From: Frankia sp.
GTDB lineage: Bacteria; Actinomycetota; Actinomycetes; Frankiales; Frankiaceae
Direction: 5' to 3'
Length of the DNA stretch: 14,492 nt
NCBI GenBank assembly: GCA_019689615.1
Contig: JADGHD010000056.1
Location: 1-14,492, forward strand
The position numbers were made by a program, and so were the translations under genes. Position 1 is the stretch's first letter, and every line of letters starts with the position of its first letter. Under the pieces are notes generated by a model. That model worked only from the letters and a program-made list of their open reading frames with translations. It did no database searches and was not told the origin of the DNA. Shown in pieces: positions 7,059 to 14,415 of this stretch.

Positions 7059-7280
7059 ATGCACATTCGCATTCTCACGAGTATCGCGGGCACGTCGTTC
7101 GCCTGGCATCCGGGCCAGATCGTGGACGTGCCCGAACGACTGGCGCGGGCGCTGGCCGACGGCCGGCGTGCCGAGCTGGTGCGACCGGAGCGGCCCAGAC
7201 GGGCGGCCAGAGGCGATGATGACGCGGGAGGACGGCAATCCGATGCGGGTGCGAATGCGAGTGACGCTGGCGGGGCCTAA
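7059..7280 (+). CDS. Small head-region protein, copy 1 of a tandem pair
   Basis: This 73-residue protein follows the capsid gene. The N-terminal half (MHIRILTSIAGTSFAWHPGQ, then IVDVPERLARALADGRRAELV) is a compact beta-rich unit with the pattern A-G-x(7)-G-x-x-V-[DE]-[LV]-P, common in small proteins behind phage capsid genes. The second half is low-complexity and charged (Arg, Asp, Gly, Ala) and probably disordered. GGAGAG at 7049-7054 lies four bases before the ATG. An in-frame ATG-less extension to 7026 would start within the hairpin and is not credible. Its last 38 bases overlap the start of a related gene. A capsid decoration or head completion role is possible but unproven. Confidence 0.75.
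   Translation: MHIRILTSIAGTSFAWHPGQIVDVPERLARALADGRRAELVRPERPRRAARGDDDAGGRQSDAGANASDAGGA
7226..7232 (+). promoter_or_regulatory. Ribosome binding site deciding the copy 2 start
   Basis: GGGAGGA is ten bases before ATG 7243. Earlier in-frame ATGs at 7216 and 7219 have only an AGAGG at 7210-7214 placed very close to them, and ATG 7255 would shorten the conserved N-terminus. Confidence 0.6.
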
Positions 7281-7464
7281 TGGCCCATACCGCGCCGGCG
7301 ATACCGTGGAGCTGCCGGCCGACGTAGCCGCGCGTCTCGTGGCCGATGGCTGGGCGGTGCCGGTCGATAATGGCGGGGATGGTGACGCGCCCCGCCGGCC
7401 CACGCGCCGGCGCGGCGGTCAGGACATTGACACCGCGAGCGTTGAGCCGGCCGAGGAGCGGTAA
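7243..7464 (+). CDS. Small head-region protein, copy 2 of a tandem pair
   Basis: This 73-residue protein (MRVRMRVTLAGPNGPYRAGD, then TVELPADVAARLVADGWAVPV) aligns without gaps to the first 25 residues of the preceding gene product, with M1, R4, A10, G11, G19, V22 and P25 identical and many conservative changes. Both proteins are exactly 73 residues. The equal N-terminal length supports ATG 7243 over 7216, 7219 or 7255. The C-terminal 30 residues are again polar and arginine-rich (RRPTRRRGGQD). Its first 38 bases overlap copy 1 in another frame. It ends two bases before the connector gene start, whose GAGGAG lies inside this gene. Function is not known; placement suggests a head-associated protein. 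Confidence 0.75.
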   Translation: MRVRMRVTLAGPNGPYRAGDTVELPADVAARLVADGWAVPVDNGGDGDAPRRPTRRRGGQDIDTASVEPAEER

Positions 7465-7466
7465 CG

Positions 7467-8345
7467 GTGGACGTGCGGATCACGCCGGCAGAGCTGATTA
7501 GGGGACGGCCAGCATCCATCGCCCTCATATATGAGGAGGGAGGTCAGGCGGTCGACCCCGGCTCAGTGAGCGTCACCATCACGGGTCACGATGGGGCGGA
7601 GATGTGGTCGGGGATCGCTGAGGGCACCGGTATGTCCGAGCGGACCATCACTCTGACCGCTGCGCAGCTTGGGCGGCTCGATCAACTCATGATCACCACG
7701 ACCTCCGCCACCGTCGGTGAGGCGACGCTGAAGGTGCCGGTGGTGGGGGCGGAGCTGTTCGGCATCGGCGAAGCGCGGCGGTTCGGTGATGGCGCGCTCG
7801 CGGACCCGATCCGCTACCCCGATGAGGCACTGATTGAGCTCCGCGCACGCATCCGAGAGGCGTTCACCGTCATTACCGGCCAGCGATTCGTGCCGGAGCT
7901 GGTCACGGTCACGCTCGCGGCCTATGGCGGCCAGGCGTTACTGCTGCCAGACGTGCGCGTCAGCCGGATCGTCGCGGTGGCTGAACGTTACGGCGCAACG
8001 TGGACGGAGCTTTCGGCTGACGACCTCGCGACGCTCGTGCTGGCCGATTCGGGGATGATCCTGCGCACGGCGGGCACCTGGCCGCAGGGCTCCCATGCGG
8101 TGCGGCTGGCCTATGAGTGCGGCTGGCCGCAGCCACCGCTCGAAATCCGGCGGGCGGCGCTCAGGTTGGCGACATCCTACCAGGGGCTCCTCAGTTCTAA
8201 CCTGCCGGACCGCGCGCTGTCCATGTCAGACGAGCTGGGGACGTTCCGTCTCGCCACGCCCGGCGTGGGCGGGTCCTGGTTCGGCCTGCCGGAGGTTGAC
8301 GCGGTGCTTGATCGCTACCGAGTCGTGATGCCGGGGATAGGCTGA
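7467..8345 (+). CDS. Head-tail connector (adaptor) with N-terminal beta domain
   Basis: This 292-residue protein has two parts. Residues 1-93 are beta-rich and Ig-like (VRITPAELIRGRPASIALIY, VSVTITGHDGAEMW, ERTITLTAAQLGRLDQLMIT). Residues about 95-290 resemble phage head-tail adaptors: ADPIRYPDEALIELRARIREAF, VITGQRFVPELVTVTL, GGQALLLPDVRVSRIVAVAE, HAVRLAYECGWPQPPLEIRRAALRLATS, and a closing GLPEVDAVLDRYRVV. The adaptor ring would bind under the portal and seal the head exit. I recognise the same two-part layout from actinobacterial siphophages; ordinary adaptors of about 100-180 residues lack the N-terminal domain. GTG 7467 has GAGGAG at 7453-7458, eight bases before it. The stop shares a base with the next start (TGATG). 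Confidence 0.8.
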   Translation: MDVRITPAELIRGRPASIALIYEEGGQAVDPGSVSVTITGHDGAEMWSGIAEGTGMSERTITLTAAQLGRLDQLMITTTSATVGEATLKVPVVGAELFGIGEARRFGDGALADPIRYPDEALIELRARIREAFTVITGQRFVPELVTVTLAAYGGQALLLPDVRVSRIVAVAERYGATWTELSADDLATLVLADSGMILRTAGTWPQGSHAVRLAYECGWPQPPLEIRRAALRLATSYQGLLSSNLPDRALSMSDELGTFRLATPGVGGSWFGLPEVDAVLDRYRVVMPGIG

Positions 8346-8788
8346 TGGCGCGACTGTGTTGGGATGACGCCTTGTCGGCGCTGGTTGACCGGATCGCAAC
8401 CGACCCACGCGCCGCCGGTGTGACCGTGACCTCGGGCGCCATCGCGCCGGACCAGGCCGGCATTGAGTCAGTCCAGCTGTGGGACGTTGAGGACACGACC
8501 GAATGGCGCGTGCTCGGGCCGGGGCAGCTGGAGGAGACCGCCACGGTGCGAGGTCTCGTGTGGGTGACGCATCCCGGCGGCTCCGAGGCCGACATTCGCG
8601 CCTGCCGGGCGCGAGCGCGGGAGCTCCTCGAGGTGATCCTTGACGTACTCCTCACCGACCCAACGTTGGGCGGAGCCGTCCAGGCGGCCTATCTCGCGAG
8701 TCACACGGTCGATCAAGGCATCAATGCCGATGGCCGGCGAGCAGTGCGCATTACGTTCGAGATTGCGCTCTCGGCATGGATTCGATAG
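8345..8788 (+). CDS. Tail terminator-like / tail completion protein
   Basis: This 147-residue protein has a helix at the N-terminus (DALSALVDRIATD) and a beta sheet with ESVQLWDVEDTTEWRVLGPG and EETATVRGLVWVTHPGG. A long helix follows (ADIRACRARARELLEVILDVLLTDPTLGG, about 82-110), then a final strand GRRAVRITFEIALSAWI. This order, together with the DPTLGG-x-V turn, is typical of tail terminator or minor tail proteins that cap the tube and bind the connector. The place between connector and tube protein supports this. No single diagnostic residue is known to me, so it could be another head-tail joining protein. The start overlaps the connector stop by one base. Confidence 0.65.
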   Translation: MARLCWDDALSALVDRIATDPRAAGVTVTSGAIAPDQAGIESVQLWDVEDTTEWRVLGPGQLEETATVRGLVWVTHPGGSEADIRACRARARELLEVILDVLLTDPTLGGAVQAAYLASHTVDQGINADGRRAVRITFEIALSAWIR

Positions 8789-8792
8789 GAGG
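8787..8792 (+). promoter_or_regulatory. Strong ribosome binding site for the tail tube gene
   Basis: AGGAGG, eight bases before ATG 8801 and touching the upstream stop, is an ideal site and suits a highly expressed tube protein. Confidence 0.75.
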
Positions 8793-8800
8793 ATGAAGCG

Positions 8801-9805
8801 ATGAGCACCGGGACCGGACTGTCAATGCAGCTCGGCATCGCGACCGAACCGAGTTATGGGACGTATGCCGCGCCCACGCGGTTCCTACCGATCGATGCCG
8901 GCGGTGAGTCGGTACAGGAGGTGGTTGAGCCAGTCGTGGCCGAGCTGCTGGGAGGCCCGACGATCTGGCGCCGCACCGTGGATGTGCGTACGTATGCGAA
9001 GGGCGCGGCCGGCGATATCCCGTTCGTGGCGCTCACCCGGGGATTCGGTATCATCCTCCGGCACGCGCTCGGGTCGGTCACGAGCGATCAACCGGACCCG
9101 ACCGAGCGCCCGAATGAATGGCGGCACGTGTTCGCCCCGTCCGCCGACGGATGCCGGGGCCTCTCAGCGACCGTCCAGATCGGCCGACCGCGCCGAGACG
9201 ATCGGGTAGTCGTCCCATACACGTACCTCGGTGGCAAGGTCACGGGGTTCGAGCTCAGCTGCTCGTCCGGCGAGCCGCTGAAAATGTCGACCAGTTGGGA
9301 CTTCCAGTCGGTTGACCTCTCGCAACCGCTGGCATCGCCCACCTGGATCGATGGGGTGCCGTTCATATTCGCCGACCTCTCGGTGATGGTTAACGGCACG
9401 GCGGTGCGCGTGCGGCAGGCTTCGATCTCGATGGATTGGTCGCTCGCGACGGATGATTGGCTGTTCGGCGCGACGCGGGATGAGCCGGTGTTGTCCGACC
9501 GCCCGACGATTGAAGGCTCACTGAGTACGTCCTACACGTCCGATGTGGAAGCGTTGCTCACGGCCTGGCGCGATGGCGCGACCATCGGCCCGCTCGTCCT
9601 GACGGCCGAATATGGTGAGATTGACGCGGGTCAGTCTAACCCGTACCGCCTGATCGTTGAGGTGCCGTCGCTCCAGATTCGCGGTGAGCCGCCGCAGGTT
9701 GGCGGTGCCGGACCGATCGAACTGAGTCTATCGTTTGAAGCACTGGCGACCGAAAGCTACGCGCCGTTGACCATCACCTATCACACCACGGAGGCGATGC
9801 CGTAA
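8801..9805 (+). CDS. Major tail tube protein
   Basis: This 334-residue protein polymerises into the tail tube. Its N-terminus reads GLSMQLGIATEPSYGTYAAP at 6-25 and then TRFLPIDAGGESVQ, the entry pattern of the phage tail tube family. The body is almost all beta (ATVQIGRPRRDDRVVVPYTY, GGKVTGFELSCSSGEPLKMS, FADLSVMVNGTAVRVRQASI). It ends with the duplicated strand set EGSLSTSYTSDVEALLTAWR and GPIELSLSFEALATESYAPL. It has the strongest ribosome binding site in the tail segment, as expected for an abundant virion protein. It shares one base with the next start (TAATG). Position ahead of the chaperones and tape measure agrees. Confidence 0.83.
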   Translation: MSTGTGLSMQLGIATEPSYGTYAAPTRFLPIDAGGESVQEVVEPVVAELLGGPTIWRRTVDVRTYAKGAAGDIPFVALTRGFGIILRHALGSVTSDQPDPTERPNEWRHVFAPSADGCRGLSATVQIGRPRRDDRVVVPYTYLGGKVTGFELSCSSGEPLKMSTSWDFQSVDLSQPLASPTWIDGVPFIFADLSVMVNGTAVRVRQASISMDWSLATDDWLFGATRDEPVLSDRPTIEGSLSTSYTSDVEALLTAWRDGATIGPLVLTAEYGEIDAGQSNPYRLIVEVPSLQIRGEPPQVGGAGPIELSLSFEALATESYAPLTITYHTTEAMP

Positions 9806-10242
9806 TGTCGCTGCCAGTCATCCGCGTCGAGGGACTCAAGGGACTGCGGCGGGCACTCCGGGAGGTCGACCGGACTGCTCCGCGCGAGCTGCGACGGATT
9901 AACAAGCGCGTGGTCGAAGAGATCATCATTCCTCCCGCGCGCGAGCGGGGCAGCGAGACGCGGATCAACCTGGCCGGTCACCCGACTCGGCTTGGTTCAC
10001 GTGGTGTGGCGACGATCCGGCCACGCGTTGAGCAGACGCGCGCGGCCGTCGAGATGGGTGGGCCGAGGGCGCCACACGCGCTCGGCCACGAGTGGGGCGC
10101 GAAGCGGTATCGGCAGTTCCCGCCGGCCTCGAGGGACGGCTACATCCTCTACCCGACGATTCAGGAGCGGCAGGATGACATCCTAGATGCCTACGCTGAG
10201 GCGTTCGAGGAGTTGATCGACCGCTATCTAGCAGAGGGATAA
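9805..10242 (+). CDS. HK97 gp10-like / minor tail protein
   Basis: This 145-residue protein opens with VIRVEGLKGLRRALREVDRT and APRELRRINKRVVEEIIIPPA at 5-46, a long helix followed by a short sheet and the segment HALGHEWGAKRYRQFPPASRDGY at about 91-113, which has the general look of HK97 gp10-like tail completion proteins (a family that also goes by minor tail or neck protein). The C-terminal helix (QDDILDAYAEAFEELIDRYL) is amphipathic. In HK97 the homologue is encoded before the tube gene; here it follows it, which is common in some other phage groups. It starts on the last A of the tube gene stop. Confidence 0.7.
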   Translation: MSLPVIRVEGLKGLRRALREVDRTAPRELRRINKRVVEEIIIPPARERGSETRINLAGHPTRLGSRGVATIRPRVEQTRAAVEMGGPRAPHALGHEWGAKRYRQFPPASRDGYILYPTIQERQDDILDAYAEAFEELIDRYLAEG

Positions 10243-10245
10243 TCC

Positions 10246-10617
10246 ATGACGGTGACCGTACGACCGCTGACGATGCGGGATGTGTTCACGCTGGCGCCGA
10301 TCCTGGCGAGCTGCCGGTCAGAGGTGCAGGCACTCGCGGCGTCGCTCGCGTCGGGCGCGCAGTGGGAGACGGGGCTGCTCGGGCTGCTGGCCGTGCTGGA
10401 GCGGCTGCCGCAGCTCCGCGCCTGGTTCGCGGACCTGGTGGGCATGACACCGGAGGCGTTCGATGAGCAGCCGCCCGATGTCCTGATTGATATTCTGCGG
10501 CAGCTCAAGGAGCGGCCAGAGGCTGGTCGTTTTTTCTCGCGGCTCTCGGAGATCCTGACGGTCTCCGTCGCGGTCGAGCTCTCGTCCAGCGAGTCTACCG
10601 CTGGACAGACGACGTGA
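10246..10617 (+). CDS. Tail assembly chaperone, short product (gpG-like)
   Basis: This 123-residue, mostly helical protein lies directly before the tape measure gene, the constant place of the gpG chaperone that coats the tape measure during tail assembly. Segments such as VRPLTMRDVFTLAPILASCR, PQLRAWFADLVGMTPEAFDE and PPDVLIDILRQLKERPEAGRFFSRLSEIL are consistent with small helical chaperones. GAGGGA at 10234-10239 is six bases before the ATG. Codons CGT TTT TTC at residues 95-97 contain the heptamer T TTT TTC, and the -1 frame is open from there to 10808, so a second longer product is expected. The normal reading ends at TGA 10615-10617. Confidence 0.82.
   Translation: MTVTVRPLTMRDVFTLAPILASCRSEVQALAASLASGAQWETGLLGLLAVLERLPQLRAWFADLVGMTPEAFDEQPPDVLIDILRQLKERPEAGRFFSRLSEILTVSVAVELSSSESTAGQTT
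10530..10567 (+). other. Programmed -1 ribosomal frameshift site
   Basis: T TTT TTC at 10530-10536 is set in the zero frame exactly as X XXY YYZ (CGT TTT TTC). Slipping back one base enters a frame that has no stop for 26 codons up to the GTG at 10614 and then to TGA 10806-10808. Ten bases after the heptamer is a stem at 10547-10554 with 10560-10567 (eight pairs including one G-T, five-base loop). AGAGG at 10518-10522 and AAGGAG at 10507-10512 upstream could act as internal stimulators. All parts of a standard chaperone frameshift signal are present; efficiency is unknown. Confidence 0.82.
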
Positions 10618-10808
10618 TAGATGCGCTGTCCCCCGAGCGGTTCGCCGTGCTGGTTGAGGATGCCACGGCGGCGGTCGTGGCCGACGAGCGACGCGCGCTG
10701 CGTGCGGGGGCGTTCGTCGCCTGGCAGCTGGCGGCGATGTGCGGGGCGCGCGTGGGCTCATTTGAAGCGTATCTGAAGCGGTTGGGGTTCGAGGACGATG
10801 GCGGCTGA
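10614..10808 (+). CDS. Tail assembly chaperone, frameshifted part (gpT-like)
   Basis: This is the open frame carrying the second half of the chaperone. As a free-standing gene it would start at GTG 10614 and give 64 residues (MIDALSPERFAVLVEDATAA and so on), but no convincing ribosome binding site precedes that GTG; it only shares bases with the upstream stop (GTGA). The frame is open back to the slippery heptamer, so the more likely product is a fusion of 97 residues of the short chaperone plus 90 residues encoded from 10536, 187 in all. By analogy with lambda gpG-T, the fusion recruits tape measure and tube subunits. Helical text such as ADERRALRAGAFVAWQLAAM fits. It overlaps the tape measure start by 11 bases. 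Confidence 0.78.
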   Translation: MIDALSPERFAVLVEDATAAVVADERRALRAGAFVAWQLAAMCGARVGSFEAYLKRLGFEDDGG

Positions 10809-13395
10809 ACGGCTGATCCGGTTCATCATCGCGGGTGACGCCTCCAAATTCCAGTCTGCCGCGAAACAGGCGGAGGCTTCGACCGAGAGCCTGACCCAGA
10901 AGTTCGAGGAGGCCGAATCCCAGAGTGGGAGCCTGTCCAGCCGAATCGGTGGATTTTTCGGCGGCATCGGCGGGGTGATCGCTGCCGGTGCCGCGGTGGT
11001 GGGCGGCGCCATCGCCGGCATCGGCGCGGCGGCGTGGACGCTCGGAGAGCAGCTGGATGGCGCCTACGACACCATCCGCATCGGCACCGGGGCAACGGGG
11101 GAAGCCCTGGAGGAGCTGAACGCGGATTTTCGCGCGGTCGCGAAACGGGTGCCGGTCGATCTGGAGACCGTCGGCGCCGCCATCGCCGACCTCAATACCA
11201 GGATGGGCGTGTCCGGCCCGATCGCCCAGGAGCTGGCAACTCAGTTTCTGAACCTCTCACGCATCACCGGCCAGGACGTCACGCAGCTGATCCAGCTCGG
11301 CTCGCGCGCGTTCGCCGACTGGAGCATCTCCGCCGAGGAGGCTGGCGGAAAACTTGACTATCTCTTCCGCGTGTCGCAGTCGACGGGTATCGGCGTCGAC
11401 CGGCTCATGCAGCTTGTCACGCAGTCGGGCGCGCCGCTGCGTGAAATGGGCCTCGATTTCGAGACCAGCGCGGCCCTCCTGGGACAATTCGAGGTGGCCG
11501 GCGTCAACACCGAGCAGGCGCTCAGCGGGCTCAATCGCGCCGTCGCGAGCGCCGCACGGGAGGGCAAACCGGCGGCCCAGGCTATCCAGGAGGTTTTCGA
11601 CGCGATTAAGAACGCGAGGGATCCCGCCGAGGCCACCCGGATCGCCGTTGAAACGTTCGGCACGAAGGCTGGCCCCGAGCTGGCCTCCGCGATTCGCTCC
11701 GGTCTGCTCGACGTCTCCGCGCTCACCGAAACGCTCAAGGCCGGCGGTGATACGATCAATGCCGTCGCCGCCGAAACCGATGACTGGGCGCAAAAATGGC
11801 AGCTGCTGAAGAACAACGTCGCCCTCGCCGCTGAACCACTCGCGAACACCTTGTTCGGCATCGCTGGCGCGTTCGCGGATCGGTTGATCCCGATTACGAC
11901 GCAGTTTTTCGAACAGGTCGGGCCGAAGCTCCAAACCCTGTTTACCAATATCGGTACGTGGCTCAACGACAGCGCGCTGCCGGCGCTCGATCGGTTCTCT
12001 ACCTGGTTCATCGCGACGGCACTCCCGGCGATTCAGGGGTTCCTCTCTGGCGCCTGGTCACAGGTGGAAGCGGCGTTCACGACCATCTGGACGGTCATTG
12101 ATGGACAGGTGCTCCCGGCGCTGCAACGATTCAGCGACTGGTTTACCGGCACGGCGCTGCCGGCCGTGCAGGGGTTTGCCGGCCAGATACAACCGCTGTT
12201 ACAGCCCGTCATTGAGTTTTTCTCCGGGAGTTTCCAGGGGATCATCGTGGCTGTCCTCGGGGCAATCACGGTCGCGTTCGGTGCCTGGGCCATCTCCGCC
12301 GCCGCCGCCGCCGCGGCCACGATCGCCGCCCTCCTGCCGGTCATCGCGCCGATCGCCGCGATTGGCGTTGCGGTCGGGGCGCTTAAAGCCGCCTGGGACA
12401 ACAACTGGGGCGGCATTCAGGATAAATTGCGCGCCGTTTGGGGCGTCATCCAGCCGATTATTCAGGCAATCATCGACCATCTCGCACGATTCTGGCAGGA
12501 CGTGCAGCCGCGCCTCATTGAGGCATGGGAGACGATCCGCGCCCGTATTGACAGCGTCGTGCAGGGCATCCGGACCATCATCACCACGACGTTCGACGCG
12601 ATCCGCGACTTCATCAATCGGCATCGCGACGAGATCACCACGATTCTCCAGGGCGCCTGGGACGTCATCGAGGGCATCGTCCGTACCGTGACCGCGATCA
12701 TCGAGGGCATCATCAAGGTCTCGCTCGATGTCATCTCGGGGAACTGGGAGGGTGCCTGGAACGACATGCAACAGATGGCGCAGAGGATATGGGATGGGAT
12801 CAAGCAGACCATCTCCGGCGCCATCGATATCGTGAAGGGCACGATCAGGGGCGGCCTGGAGGAGGCGCGGGGGATTTGGGACTCGATCTGGGATGGCATT
12901 CTACGCAAAGTGGGCGAGATCAAAAATTCGCTGTCCGGCGTCGTGCAGGGCCTGATTGGCGACATCAAAGGGGCATTCTCGGGCTCGATCAATTGGCTCT
13001 GGTCGGCAGGCCGGGACATCATCCAGGGGCTCATTAACGGGATCAGGAGCTTGCATATCCCGCTGCCTCACATCAGCGTGAGCTGGCGCAGCGTGGGCGT
13101 GGGGCCGGTGTCGGTCTCGGTCCCCGACTTCAACGTCTCCTGGTACGCGCTCGGTGGCATCGCGCTGGGTCCGGCGATCGCTGGCATCGGTGAGGCGGGG
13201 CCGGAGGCCATCATCCCGCTCTCCGGCCGGGGGCTGGAGATGGTGCGTGAGGCGCTGGGGCGGGAGACGGAGACATTCACCGTCACGGTCAACATCGACA
13301 CGGTCTACGCGACCGACCGGACGGCCGCCGAGCGCGTCGGTGAGGACGTCGCGTACGCCATCGCGCGGGCGCTCAGGCGCCGGGGAGTGGTCTGA
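10798..13395 (+). CDS. Tail tape measure protein
   Basis: This 865-residue protein sets tail length and is ejected with the DNA. A short beta start and helix (1-40) lead to a hydrophobic Gly/Ala segment at about 51-80. A PhageMin_Tail-type region follows at about 95-330 (VDLETVGAAIADLNTRMGV, GVDRLMQLVTQSGAPLREMG, QALSGLNRAVASAAREGKPA). A second hydrophobic stretch at about 476-533 includes a run of seven alanines encoded by (GCC)5 and related codons at 12298-12318. From about 535 to 745 the protein is amphipathic helix with regular tryptophans. The C-terminus carries GEAGPEAIIPLSGRG at 798-812, a conserved tape measure ending. Two 23-residue repeats start at 393 and 438. At the usual rule of about 0.15 nm per residue the tail would be near 130 nm. 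No peptidase or lysozyme motif is visible. Confidence 0.96.
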   Translation: MAAERLIRFIIAGDASKFQSAAKQAEASTESLTQKFEEAESQSGSLSSRIGGFFGGIGGVIAAGAAVVGGAIAGIGAAAWTLGEQLDGAYDTIRIGTGATGEALEELNADFRAVAKRVPVDLETVGAAIADLNTRMGVSGPIAQELATQFLNLSRITGQDVTQLIQLGSRAFADWSISAEEAGGKLDYLFRVSQSTGIGVDRLMQLVTQSGAPLREMGLDFETSAALLGQFEVAGVNTEQALSGLNRAVASAAREGKPAAQAIQEVFDAIKNARDPAEATRIAVETFGTKAGPELASAIRSGLLDVSALTETLKAGGDTINAVAAETDDWAQKWQLLKNNVALAAEPLANTLFGIAGAFADRLIPITTQFFEQVGPKLQTLFTNIGTWLNDSALPALDRFSTWFIATALPAIQGFLSGAWSQVEAAFTTIWTVIDGQVLPALQRFSDWFTGTALPAVQGFAGQIQPLLQPVIEFFSGSFQGIIVAVLGAITVAFGAWAISAAAAAAATIAALLPVIAPIAAIGVAVGALKAAWDNNWGGIQDKLRAVWGVIQPIIQAIIDHLARFWQDVQPRLIEAWETIRARIDSVVQGIRTIITTTFDAIRDFINRHRDEITTILQGAWDVIEGIVRTVTAIIEGIIKVSLDVISGNWEGAWNDMQQMAQRIWDGIKQTISGAIDIVKGTIRGGLEEARGIWDSIWDGILRKVGEIKNSLSGVVQGLIGDIKGAFSGSINWLWSAGRDIIQGLINGIRSLHIPLPHISVSWRSVGVGPVSVSVPDFNVSWYALGGIALGPAIAGIGEAGPEAIIPLSGRGLEMVREALGRETETFTVTVNIDTVYATDRTAAERVGEDVAYAIARALRRRGVV

Positions 13396-14183
13396 TGCGG
13401 TACATCGTGCGCTTCGAGAGTGTGGATGGCGCGTTCGTGCTGCCGCTCCCCATGCGGCGCGCCGAGCAGGAGGAAGGGCACACCGCACGGACCGCGCTCG
13501 AGCGGCCGCCGCTCATGGACTACGGGATTGACATGCAGGGCGGCGCGCGGGTCGTGGCAGACATCGCGGAGATACGGCATCGCGCGGTGCTGCTGAGCCC
13601 TGAGTCAGATGATGAGCTCGATGCACTCAGGGCATTGCTGCGGCGCATCGGTCGCGGGCGGCTGTGGGTGAAACTCAGTGACGGCACCGAACGCTGGGCC
13701 TGGGCGCGCGCGACCGACCTTGGGAGTTATCAGGTCGCGAGCGCGCAACCGATTGAGACGGGTATTACGGTCGGGTTCGTCCGGCTCTCGGACTGGTTCG
13801 CCGCGACCGAGAGCGAGCTGGTTGCCTCGATCACCGCATCCCCCACCGACATCGTCGTGACGACGAGCGGTCTGATCCCGACCCGGCACGTCACGGTCGA
13901 GATCGAGGCGACCGCGCCGGATGGCGTGGTCAACCCGACGCTCGAAAACCGATCGAGCGTTACGAGTTTCACGGCCCAGGTGGCAAGCACCGCCATCGGC
14001 CAGACCGTGATGGTTGATGTGCTGGCGGCGCGCGCGCGCCGGTGGGACGGCCAGGAGGTCACGCTTATCCCCGGTGGCAACCAGGCCGAGCTCTGGCGGC
14101 TGGAGCCGGGCACGCAGACGGTACGGATCACTGGCGTTACGAGCGGCATCCTCCGGCTGCGCTGGCGCGATGCCTACCCCTAG
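13395..14183 (+). CDS. Distal tail protein-like (Dit)
   Basis: This 262-residue protein follows the tape measure with a one-base overlap, the normal place of the distal tail protein that joins tube tip to baseplate. The N-terminal half has short strands and a helix (DDELDALRALLRRIGRGRLWVKLSDG, about 72-97). The C-terminal half (about 150-260) is a jelly-roll-like sheet: TRHVTVEIEATAPDGVVNPT, EVTLIPGGNQAELWRLEPGT, QTVRITGVTSGILRLRWRDA. An LxPGxN turn followed by a G-x-Q-x-V strand is characteristic of Dit galectin-like ends. I see no protease or lysin motif. It could instead be a minor tail protein of the same shape. Confidence 0.7.
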   Translation: MRYIVRFESVDGAFVLPLPMRRAEQEEGHTARTALERPPLMDYGIDMQGGARVVADIAEIRHRAVLLSPESDDELDALRALLRRIGRGRLWVKLSDGTERWAWARATDLGSYQVASAQPIETGITVGFVRLSDWFAATESELVASITASPTDIVVTTSGLIPTRHVTVEIEATAPDGVVNPTLENRSSVTSFTAQVASTAIGQTVMVDVLAARARRWDGQEVTLIPGGNQAELWRLEPGTQTVRITGVTSGILRLRWRDAYP

Positions 14184-14195
14184 GCTGGAGGCAAC

Positions 14196-14411
14196 ATGGA
14201 CGGCACGATGCGAGACGGGACCCCTTATCGGATTGAGATACGGGTGGAAAAATTCGGCGACCGTGCGCGCTACGAGTGCGACGAATCAGATGAGGAGGTC
14301 GTTGTCACACGCTGGTTCGAGCCAGACGGACGGCCGATCACCGACCCGGCGCGCATTGCCGAGCTGGAGAGCCGGGCCGAATTGACGAATCGCGCGAGAA
14401 AGGAGCGGTGA
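14196..14411 (+). CDS. Small acidic hypothetical protein
   Basis: This 71-residue protein starts 13 bases after the Dit-like stop, with GGAGG at 14187-14191 four bases before the ATG. The first half is predicted strand (TPYRIEIRVEKFG, ARYECDESDEEVVVTRWFEP) and the second a charged helix (DPARIAELESRAELTNRARK). I do not recognise the family. It sits between two tail genes and ends four bases before the next start, so it belongs to the same operon. Confidence 0.6.
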   Translation: MDGTMRDGTPYRIEIRVEKFGDRARYECDESDEEVVVTRWFEPDGRPITDPARIAELESRAELTNRARKER

Positions 14412-14415
14412 ACAG

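Noticed and set aside
7012..7242. Long version of the second small gene, 150 residues from GTG 7012
   Set aside because: Its first 77 residues are the wrong frame of copy 1 and include the hairpin; ATG 7243 has a good ribosome binding site and aligns with copy 1 from its first residue.
12298..12318. GCC repeat as a mobile or regulatory repeat
   Set aside because: It encodes a run of seven alanines within a hydrophobic helix of the tape measure and is explained by GC-rich codon choice.
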